Shown piece by piece: positions 1 to 5,385 of a stretch of DNA of 5,386 nucleotides. The translations under genes and the position numbers were made by a program. The DNA is from Rickettsiaceae bacterium (GTDB lineage Bacteria; Pseudomonadota; Alphaproteobacteria; Rickettsiales; Rickettsiaceae): positions 1-5,386 of the forward strand of contig JAOMYS010000073.1 of NCBI GenBank assembly GCA_028372485.1, given 5' to 3'. The notes beneath the pieces are model-generated. The model was given only the letters and a program-made list of their open reading frames with translations. It had not been told where the DNA came from and searched no databases. The stretch's first letter is position 1. Each line of letters starts with the position of its first letter.

Positions 1-5
1 AAAAA

Positions 6-56
6 GCTCGCTTACGGAATGACAGCGGGGGTGAAGGCTCACTCTACGGAATGACA
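6..56. repeat. Two imperfect direct copies of a TACGGAATGACA repeat
   Basis: Positions 6-24 and 37-56 are near-identical (GCTCGCTTACGGAATGACA and GCTCACTCTACGGAATGACA) and share the exact 12-mer TACGGAATGACA at 13-24 and 45-56, about 32 bp apart. Read on the other strand the core is TGTCATTCCGTA, which is close to the TGTCATCCCGTA core found near the right end of the window. I interpret this as the edge of a dispersed intergenic repeat of the kind common in Rickettsiales genomes. It is non-coding as far as I can see, and the element may continue to the left of the window. Confidence 0.6.
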
Positions 57-83
57 AATGGCTTACTGTCATCTCGTAAATTT
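45..83. repeat. Inverted-repeat hairpin of the same repeat family
   Basis: TACGGAATGACA (45-56) faces TGTCATCTCGTA (67-78) across a 10-base loop. The arms are complementary at 10 of 12 positions, giving a short cruciform or RNA hairpin. The segment 67-83 (TGTCATCTCGTAAATTT) matches 5238-5254 at 16 of 17 positions, which ties the left and right flanks of the window to one repeat family. No U-tract follows, so it does not look like a canonical intrinsic terminator, although it could mark the transcript end of a gene lying to the left. Confidence 0.5.
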
Positions 84-122
84 ATTGTAAATCATAGCTT
101 TTAAATCCGTGATTATTTCTTG

Positions 123-150
123 TTGTAAAATTTCGAGGTAGTGATATAAC
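123..150 (+). promoter_or_regulatory. Candidate sigma-70-like promoter for the glycosyltransferase-like gene
   Basis: A -35-like TTGTAA (123-128) and a -10-like TATAAC (145-150) are separated by 16 bases. Transcription would start near 156, leaving a leader of about 30 nt before the ATG at 186. Each hexamer matches the consensus at four or five positions. The region is AT-rich, so chance matches are likely; this is a sequence-only prediction. Confidence 0.35.
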
Positions 151-185
151 CTACTCAACTTATTTTAATTAATCTAGGGTTTATT

Positions 186-1208
186 ATGTTCAGGAAAAGT
201 ATATCATTTTTAGTATGCTCGATAATTGCTGCTACAATTTTGTTCATGTTGTACAACGGTTATGCTCCTAATTTATCTCAACATAAAGTGCAAAATAATG
301 ATTTTGGTTATGAGCATGATTTTGCGATAATGAATAAATCTTTTAAGCGTGACCTTGAGCGCAGCGTGATACTCTACAAATCCTTTGAAAAACACTTTCT
401 TAATTTCGAAAATATTCCGTTTTATATTGTCATACCTTCTAGAGACTGGAAATTATTTTTGGATAGGTTTCGTGATCTTAAGTCACGTGAAGAGATCAAA
501 ATGGTTCCGGGGTTTATGACAGAACAAGAAGTATTTCAACGTTGTGGTGACGAAGATGTTTCTGATAATGGTGGCTTGGCTCAACAAATAGTAAAGTTAT
601 GTTTTGGATCAACAAGAATAGCCAAGAATTATCTTATGATAGATAGTGACAACTATTTTCTTAAGGATTTTGATCCTAAGGTTTTATTCAAAAATGGTAT
701 ACCTAAAACAATATCGTGGAAATTGCCAGAGTCAGTCATAGAAGATAACAAAAATATGAACTTATCGAGTGCATATGAACCTATTCTAAGAAAACATGAT
801 AGAATGAGTGCATATGATATGCATATGTTTATGAAAAATTTATTTGGAGATAAAAGTTCAGAACACCATGGTTTTGTAATCAGTCCTTTCTTATTCAACT
901 CGGATTCTTTATTCAGAATGAAGGAATTTATTCATAAAAAAGGTGGTTATAAAATTTCTCATTTAATAAAAATGATACCATATGAAATGCAGTGGTATGG
1001 TGAATATGTCTTGCAACATGAAAAATTTATTCCTGGAAGACCGATATTTTCTCTTATAGGTTCACCTGATGAATGCCATCCAGAGATACCTGATGAAAAA
1101 TCTTATGGCTTTTGGTTTCAATCTGTGATTTATGCTAAAGATAGCATGACATATAATCCTCAACTTATATATAAAAGACCCAAACATTGCGATGTAGTTA
1201 AGGATTAA
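186..1208 (+). CDS. DUF6492-like putative glycosyltransferase with N-terminal membrane anchor
   Basis: The 340-residue protein begins with two basic residues (R3, K4) and an uncleaved-looking hydrophobic segment at about 6-23, suggesting a signal anchor. The soluble part starts near 45 and resembles the DUF6492 family: a first strand and helix with MNKSFKRDLERS (49-60), a second strand FYIVIPSRD (79-87), the segment LAQQIVKL (131-138), and YLMIDSDNYFL (149-159), whose D153-S154-D155 looks like the DXD metal/nucleotide-sugar motif of GT-A glycosyltransferases. The aromatic QWYGEY (269-274) is also family-like. The start is supported by AGGG (176-179) six bases upstream. The next gene lies 61 bp away, so it is probably transcribed separately. 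Family membership is recognised from memory; acceptor, sugar donor and activity are unknown. An envelope- or surface-glycan role is inference. The anchor would place the catalytic part outside the cytoplasm if N-in topology holds, which is odd for a nucleotide-sugar enzyme. Confidence 0.75.
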   Translation: MFRKSISFLVCSIIAATILFMLYNGYAPNLSQHKVQNNDFGYEHDFAIMNKSFKRDLERSVILYKSFEKHFLNFENIPFYIVIPSRDWKLFLDRFRDLKSREEIKMVPGFMTEQEVFQRCGDEDVSDNGGLAQQIVKLCFGSTRIAKNYLMIDSDNYFLKDFDPKVLFKNGIPKTISWKLPESVIEDNKNMNLSSAYEPILRKHDRMSAYDMHMFMKNLFGDKSSEHHGFVISPFLFNSDSLFRMKEFIHKKGGYKISHLIKMIPYEMQWYGEYVLQHEKFIPGRPIFSLIGSPDECHPEIPDEKSYGFWFQSVIYAKDSMTYNPQLIYKRPKHCDVVKD

Positions 1209-1213
1209 TTATT

Positions 1214-1245
1214 TTTACTATATCCGCGCGGGTCGTAGTGATAAT
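1214..1245 (+). promoter_or_regulatory. Weak candidate promoter ahead of the DUF3576-leuS-rluB unit
   Basis: The 61-bp gap between 1209 and 1269 must hold the promoter if the downstream three genes form an independent operon. The best -10-like element is GATAAT (1240-1245, five of six to consensus). The nearest -35-like hexamer, TTTACT (1214-1219), sits 20 bases upstream, longer than the usual spacing. A GC-rich perfect palindrome, CCGCGCGG (1224-1231), lies in the spacer. Support is weak; the genes could instead be read through from the upstream promoter. Confidence 0.2.
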
Positions 1246-1269
1246 GCTTGTAAATAAATATAAGACAAA

Positions 1270-1782
1270 ATGAGATTTATATTAATACCAGCTTATATCG
1301 GCGTTATTCTTGCTTTTACTCAAACCTTAGCATCAGATTATCCAAAGTCTCGTACTGAAAGAGAAATGGATAAAATGGGTTCATTGCTTGAAGGTGAAGG
1401 GATAGTATTTAGACCATTCAAGGAAAAGAGTACATCTACAAAGACTAAAACTGGAAGTGCTAATAAGTATCTTTACAACTCAGCCCTTGGTGAGCTGAAA
1501 AACTTTCCTCTATCATCCAGCGATGCTACTGGTGGAACTATCATCACTGATTGGTATAATGTAAAAGATCAAAAAGGTGTAAAGCGTAAAATTACCATAT
1601 ATATAAAAGGTGATGTCATATCTCCCGAGACGCTAGAAGTAGTAGTGTTTGAGCACAATAAGAATGGCAATCAATATTCAAGTACAGATAGTGATAAGCT
1701 AAAAGAGATTTCTTCTAATTTAGAAAGGGAGATTATTAGAAAAGCACGTAAGATGTATATAGATTCTAGAAAAGAAGATTAA
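1270..1782 (+). CDS. DUF3576-family exported protein of unknown function
   Basis: The 170-residue product has a signal-peptide-like start: a basic R2, a hydrophobic core at about 3-16 and a possible signal-peptidase I site after A21 (TLA|SD). Many family members are, to my memory, lipoproteins, but no lipobox cysteine is present here. A polar, Ser/Thr/Lys-rich linker covers about 50-65. The conserved core runs from about 65 to 162: NKYLYNSALGELKNFPLSS (65-83), the diagnostic GGTIITDWY (88-96), a KRKITIYIKGD strand (105-115), LEVVVFEH (122-129) and a C-terminal helix ending in IIRKARKMY (155-163). This order matches DUF3576, usually encoded next to leuS in alphaproteobacteria. Location is inferred as periplasm or envelope. 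The Shine-Dalgarno is poor (AAGA, 1262-1265). The stop codon lies 7 bp before leuS, so co-transcription is likely. Function is unknown. Confidence 0.8.
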   Translation: MRFILIPAYIGVILAFTQTLASDYPKSRTEREMDKMGSLLEGEGIVFRPFKEKSTSTKTKTGSANKYLYNSALGELKNFPLSSSDATGGTIITDWYNVKDQKGVKRKITIYIKGDVISPETLEVVVFEHNKNGNQYSSTDSDKLKEISSNLEREIIRKARKMYIDSRKED

Positions 1783-1784
1783 GG
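1781..1784 (+). promoter_or_regulatory. leuS ribosome binding site overlapping upstream stop codon
   Basis: AAGG at 1781-1784 lies five bases before the leuS ATG (1790), and its first two bases belong to the TAA stop (1780-1782) of the DUF3576 gene. This supports 1790 as the leuS start and suggests that ribosomes finishing the upstream gene can help initiation of leuS. Confidence 0.5.
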
Positions 1785-1789
1785 TTTGT

Positions 1790-4366
1790 ATGAGTGAAAT
1801 TAATGACTCTATTTTAGAGATTGAACAAAAATGGCAGAAAGTATGGCATGAGAATAATGCTTTTGTAGCAAGCAATGATTCTGATAAGCCAAAATATTAT
1901 GTGCTTGAAATGTTCCCCTACCCTTCTGGTAAAATTCATGTTGGTCATCTTCGTAATTATGCAATAGGAGATGTTGTTTCCCGCTACCTAAGGGCTAATG
2001 GTTACAACGTCCTTCACCCTATGGGTTGGGACGCTTTTGGGCTTCCAGCTGAAAATGCTGCAATCAGTAATAATACTCACCCAGCTGATTGGACTTATAA
2101 AAATATTGATCTAATGAGAGAACAGCTAAAAGGAGTTGGTCTTGCATATGATTGGAACAGAGAATTTGCTAGTTGTTCTTCTGATTACTACAAACATGAG
2201 CAAAAATTTTTCTTAAAATTACTGAAAAAAGATTTGGCTTATCAAAAAGAATCCTCTGTGAATTGGGATCCTGTTGATAATACAGTACTTGCAAATGAGC
2301 AAGTTGTTGATGGCAAAGGCTGGCGCTCAGGTGCTGTTGTTGAAAAAAGATATTTGAAACAATGGTTTTTAAAAATCACGGATTATGCTGATGAACTCTT
2401 AAACGATATAGATACGCTGGATGGTTGGCCAGAAAGCGTAAAAACAATGCAAAAAAACTGGATAGGAAAATCAGAAGGTGCTAGTTTTTACTTTAAAGTC
2501 CATAATGGATTGGATGAAAAAATAAAAGTATACTCCACAACTCCAGAGGCTATCTTTGGTGCAAGCTTTGTAGCAATTGCTTATAATCATCCGCTAGTTA
2601 AAAAAATTAAAATTACTCCGGAAATTCAAGGGTTTATAGATAGATGTTCTCATAATTCTACATCAGAATCTGACTTAGAAAAGGCAAAAAAGGAATGCGT
2701 GTATACTGATTTGCATGTAGTTCATCCATTTGATACGGACATGAAATTACCAGTCGTTATAGCGAATTTTGTATTGATGGATTATGGCACGGGTGCAATT
2801 TTTGGTTGCCCTGCCCATGACCAGCGTGACTTTGAATTAGTACAAAATACTAAAGGGTTACACTTAATACAGATAGCAGAAAGTGAAAAAGCTGATGATA
2901 GCAGGGTTGATCTTGCCAATCAGGCATTTATCTATGATTTACAAGATAAGATGATTAACTCGGATTTTTTGAATGGCTTGACTGTTTTCGAGGCAAGAAA
3001 AAAAATCATCGATGAATTTGAAAAATCAGGCAAAGGAACTAGGGAGGTGAATTATCGCCTTCGTGATTGGGGCGTATCAAGGCAGAGATATTGGGGATGC
3101 CCTATTCCTATCATCTACTGCGATTCTTGTGGTATCGTTCCAGTTCCAGATGAAGATTTGCCTGTTGAACTCCCAAAAGATATTGATTTTAGCGGAGCTG
3201 GAAATCCGCTTGATAGACATAAGAGTTGGAAACATGTAGATTGCCCAAAATGCGGAGATACAGCTATCAGAGAGACTGATACTTTTGATACTTTTTTTGA
3301 ATCATCTTGGTATTTTACAAAATTTTGTGACTCTAATGCTGAGGACATTACAGATAAGAAATCATGTGATTATTGGCTGCCAGTTGACAGGTATATAGGC
3401 GGTATTGAACATGCGATCTTGCACTTACTATATGCTAGGTTCTTTACCAAAGCTATGGCTGACCTTGGTTACGTAGATGTACGAGAGCCTTTCAAGAGCC
3501 TTCTTACTCAAGGAATGGTGCTTCATGTTACTTATAAGGATAAAGATGGGGGGTGGGTATACCCCTCTGATGTTATAAAAAAAGGCAATAAGTTTTTTCA
3601 TGTTAAAACTGACGAAGAAATATTTGAAGGGAAAATAGAAAAAATGAGCAAGTCAAAGCTCAATGTCGTTGATCTTGAACATATGCTAAAAACACACGGT
3701 TCTGACGCTATTAGAATGTTCGTACTTTCTGACAGCCCAGCAGAGAAAGATTTAGAATGGTCTTCAACTGGTCTTGATGGATGCAAAAAATTTATCTTGC
3801 GACTTACCTCTCTAGTAGAAAAATTAGTTGATGAAGGGAAAGGTACTAACGCTACTAGTACTGCTACTAAAGAAACTCAGAACAAAAAATTACAAGCCTT
3901 AACCCACTCTACTATAAAGAATGTATCAGACGATATCACTCATTATCGCCTGAATAAGGCTATTGCTAGAATCCGTGAATTATATAATGCTATTAGTGAT
4001 GAACTATCTCTCAAGAACCATGATAATGAATCTATCATAGAAGGTGTATCTGTTATTATTCAGCTTCTAAACCCTTTTATTCCTCATATTACAGAGGAAT
4101 TATGGCAGAAGTTAGGCGATTCAGTTCCGTTATATAAAACCTCTTGGCCTAAATTTGATGAATCAAAGATCCAGTCCAGCACATATACCATGGCAATACA
4201 GGTGAAGGGTAAGCTCAGAGCGACACATGAATTTTCTGAAGATACTTCAGAAAATGAGATAAAAAAAATTGCAGTAAATATTCCATCAGTTGCAAAGCAT
4301 ATAGGTGGTGCTGAGATAAGGAAAATAATTATTGTGCCCAAGAAAATAGTGAATATAGTGGTTTAA
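1790..4366 (+). CDS. leuS: Leucyl-tRNA synthetase (EC 6.1.1.4)
   Basis: This cytoplasmic class I synthetase charges tRNA-Leu with leucine using ATP. The 858 residues match the usual bacterial length (E. coli about 860). In order: a Rossmann catalytic core with PYPSGKIHVGH (44-53, HIGH signature HVGH 50-53); MGWDAFGLPAENAA (78-91); the CP1 editing domain at about 225-420 with its threonine-rich peptide STTPEAIFG (249-257) and GTGAIFGCPAHDQRD (333-347); a CxxC...CxxC zinc module (C444, C447, C485, C488); RETDTFDTFFESSWY (494-508); KMSKS (618-622); the helical anticodon-binding region with NPFIPHITEELW (761-772); and a short C-terminal tRNA-binding domain. In the editing peptide, E. coli TTRPDT is STTPEA, so the Thr252 equivalent is A254. 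Three cysteines of the first zinc knuckle in E. coli are D160, K176 and S180 here. A Thr/Ala-rich linker lies at 683-700. It sits between the DUF3576 gene (7 bp) and rluB (8 bp). Confidence 0.98.
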   Translation: MSEINDSILEIEQKWQKVWHENNAFVASNDSDKPKYYVLEMFPYPSGKIHVGHLRNYAIGDVVSRYLRANGYNVLHPMGWDAFGLPAENAAISNNTHPADWTYKNIDLMREQLKGVGLAYDWNREFASCSSDYYKHEQKFFLKLLKKDLAYQKESSVNWDPVDNTVLANEQVVDGKGWRSGAVVEKRYLKQWFLKITDYADELLNDIDTLDGWPESVKTMQKNWIGKSEGASFYFKVHNGLDEKIKVYSTTPEAIFGASFVAIAYNHPLVKKIKITPEIQGFIDRCSHNSTSESDLEKAKKECVYTDLHVVHPFDTDMKLPVVIANFVLMDYGTGAIFGCPAHDQRDFELVQNTKGLHLIQIAESEKADDSRVDLANQAFIYDLQDKMINSDFLNGLTVFEARKKIIDEFEKSGKGTREVNYRLRDWGVSRQRYWGCPIPIIYCDSCGIVPVPDEDLPVELPKDIDFSGAGNPLDRHKSWKHVDCPKCGDTAIRETDTFDTFFESSWYFTKFCDSNAEDITDKKSCDYWLPVDRYIGGIEHAILHLLYARFFTKAMADLGYVDVREPFKSLLTQGMVLHVTYKDKDGGWVYPSDVIKKGNKFFHVKTDEEIFEGKIEKMSKSKLNVVDLEHMLKTHGSDAIRMFVLSDSPAEKDLEWSSTGLDGCKKFILRLTSLVEKLVDEGKGTNATSTATKETQNKKLQALTHSTIKNVSDDITHYRLNKAIARIRELYNAISDELSLKNHDNESIIEGVSVIIQLLNPFIPHITEELWQKLGDSVPLYKTSWPKFDESKIQSSTYTMAIQVKGKLRATHEFSEDTSENEIKKIAVNIPSVAKHIGGAEIRKIIIVPKKIVNIVV

Positions 4367-4374
4367 TATAGAGA

Positions 4375-5052
4375 ATGCGTATTGCAAGATTCATTGCTAA
4401 GAGTGGTTTATGTTCAAGAAGAGATGCAGAAAGATTGATTCTTGAAGGTAAGGTGTCGGTTGATAGAGTTGTTATAAACAGCCCAGCGCTTAATGTATCA
4501 GAGCATAACGTCATTACTGTTTCTAGTAAAAAAATTGAGAAAGCCCAAGAAGCTAAAATGTGGCTGTATTATAAGCCTGTAGGTCTTATCACTACTCATA
4601 AAGATCCACAAAATAGGCATACAGTTTTTGATGCGCTAAAAGACAAATTACCAAGCAGGGTTATCTCTGTTGGAAGGCTAGATATCAACAGCGAAGGATT
4701 ACTTCTTCTTACGAATGATAGTGATATAGCACGTTACTTCGAATCTCCTAAAAATAAGGTAGAAAGAATATATAAGGTCAGAGCCTTTGGAGCTAGCAGG
4801 CCAATCAATATTCAAAATAAGAAAATAGTAATTGATGACATTATCTACAAACCAAAATCAATAAAGTTAATAAGCAAAAATGGTGCTAACTCTTGGTATG
4901 AGGTAATACTAACTGAAGGAAAAAATAGGGAGGTTAGAAAAATCTTTTCTCATTTCGGTTTTGAAGTGAATCGCCTAATTCGTACAAAATTTGGTCAATA
5001 TGAGCTAGGTGATATGAAGCCAAGTGAATATCGGATGCTGAAGTTACCTTGA
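4375..5052 (+). CDS. rluB: RluB/RsuA-family rRNA pseudouridine synthase, most RluB-like
   Basis: The enzyme isomerises a uridine in ribosomal RNA to pseudouridine in the cytoplasm; RluB acts on 23S U2605 and RsuA on 16S U516 in E. coli. The 225-residue protein has an N-terminal S4 RNA-binding domain (about 2-48, with KSGLCSRRDAERLILEGKV), then the catalytic domain: YKPVGLITT (66-74), the catalytic motif GRLDINSEGLLLLTND (100-115) with D103 as nucleophile, and EGKNREVRKIFSHFGFEV (181-198). RIYKVRAFG (131-139) resembles RluB (REYAVRVFG) more than RsuA, so I favour rluB, but the assignment within the family is not certain. It is shorter than E. coli RluB (about 290) because the C-terminal extension is missing. 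The start is fixed by the S4 domain beginning at residue 2. There is no well-spaced Shine-Dalgarno; GAGA directly abuts the ATG. Lying 8 bp after the leuS stop, it is probably translated by coupling. Confidence 0.9.
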   Translation: MRIARFIAKSGLCSRRDAERLILEGKVSVDRVVINSPALNVSEHNVITVSSKKIEKAQEAKMWLYYKPVGLITTHKDPQNRHTVFDALKDKLPSRVISVGRLDINSEGLLLLTNDSDIARYFESPKNKVERIYKVRAFGASRPINIQNKKIVIDDIIYKPKSIKLISKNGANSWYEVILTEGKNREVRKIFSHFGFEVNRLIRTKFGQYELGDMKPSEYRMLKLP

Positions 5053-5100
5053 ATTTTTGTGTTGTTCTCCCCAATAATTATAGAAATAGCATCACTTGCG

Positions 5101-5140
5101 TAGATCTGAGGCGTTGCTCGTACTGCCTCACAAGAATCTA
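5101..5140. repeat. Imperfect hairpin downstream of rluB
   Basis: TAGAT (5101-5105) pairs with ATCTA (5136-5140), and TGAGGC (5107-5112) pairs with GCCTCA (5125-5130) around a 12-base loop; bases 5131-5135 form a bulge. It lies about 50 bp after the rluB stop and could act as a transcript-end or mRNA-stabilising structure for the three-gene unit. No run of T follows on the plus strand, so I do not call it an intrinsic terminator. It may equally be another dispersed repeat. Confidence 0.4.
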
Positions 5141-5146
5141 GCTTCT

Positions 5147-5226
5147 CCCGTGAATTTGGGTATACCATGCAACTTTCTCAAGCCTGTCATCATTGGTAAA
5201 TTTGAGTATTACTATACGAAAAAATC
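5147..5226. repeat. Degenerate copies of the CCCGTAAATTTG repeat
   Basis: CCCGTGAATTTG (5147-5158) and CCTGTCATCATTGGTAAATTTG (5183-5204) are decayed versions of the better-preserved CCTGTGTCATCCCGTAAATTTG at 5234-5255. The second copy is followed by TATACGAAAAAATCC, which lines up with TATACGGGATC at the end of the intact copy, so it probably once formed the same palindrome. GGTATACC (5159-5166) is an 8-bp perfect palindrome inside the tract. No gene is visible here. Confidence 0.4.
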
Positions 5227-5237
5227 CTCTAGGCCTG

Positions 5238-5288
5238 TGTCATCCCGTAAATTTGCAGCACGTATAGTGCAAGAATTATACGGGATCT
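5238..5288. repeat. Palindromic dispersed repeat with long hairpin
   Basis: ATCCCGTA (5242-5249) pairs with TACGGGAT (5279-5286). AATT (5250-5253) pairs with AATT (5274-5277) past a bulged A. After an internal loop, GCAC (5258-5261) pairs with GTGC (5267-5270) around the loop GTATA. The left arm TGTCATCCCGTAAATTT matches 67-83 at 16 of 17 positions. I read it as one intact member of an intergenic palindromic family. It lacks a T-tract on either strand next to the stem, so terminator function is unproven. Confidence 0.6.
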
Positions 5289-5313
5289 CTGTAAGCGTCA
5301 TTTTCTCTGCGCT

Positions 5314-5385
5314 CTATGATTCAGCTAAATCGCTTGTACCTAGGTTGTATGGAAGGATTGCACGTAATTCTTCTTTATTTTTGGC
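5314..5385 (-). CDS. Possible C-terminal end of a convergent minus-strand gene (partial)
   Basis: On the minus strand, a frame open to the window edge encodes 23 residues, AKNKEELRAILPYNLGTSDL followed by AES, and ends at a TAG (5314-5316). The composition looks protein-like and is helix-forming at first. The position, convergent to rluB across a repeat-filled gap, is typical for a gene end. Twenty-three open codons can occur by chance, and I do not recognise the family. A pseudogene remnant is also possible. Confidence 0.3.
   Translation of the reverse strand, partial: AKNKEELRAILPYNLGTSDLAES

Noticed and set aside
210..218. Possible lipobox at C11 of the glycosyltransferase-like protein
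   Set aside because: The residues before the cysteine are F-L-V, without the small residue (Ala/Gly/Ser) needed at -1, and hydrophobicity continues past the cysteine, as in a membrane anchor.
653..898. Minus-strand open frame inside the glycosyltransferase-like gene
   Set aside because: It lies wholly within a recognised plus-strand gene, has no family signature, and its composition mirrors the coding strand.
3555..3564. Perfect 10-bp palindrome GGGTATACCC within leuS
   Set aside because: It encodes a normal LeuRS segment (GWVYP); one palindrome of this length in a coding region is not enough to suggest a regulatory site.
3115..4514. Several minus-strand open frames of 61-85 codons across leuS and the leuS-rluB junction
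   Set aside because: All are antisense to well-supported domains of LeuRS or RluB and show Ser/Ile-rich shadow composition; none has a plausible start context or known motif.
5167..5199. Tiny plus-strand frame starting at 5167 (MQLSQACHHW)
   Set aside because: Ten codons, no ribosome binding site, and it lies inside decayed repeat sequence.
5219..5236. Minus-strand T-run after AGGCCT as an intrinsic terminator for the possible convergent gene
   Set aside because: Six T are present on the minus strand, but no adequate stem immediately precedes them; AGGCCT alone is a 6-bp palindrome without a loop.
5053..5313. tRNA or other structured RNA gene in the right-hand gap
   Set aside because: No cloverleaf arms, T-loop GTTCRA motif or CCA-type end could be traced; the visible structures are simple hairpins and repeats.
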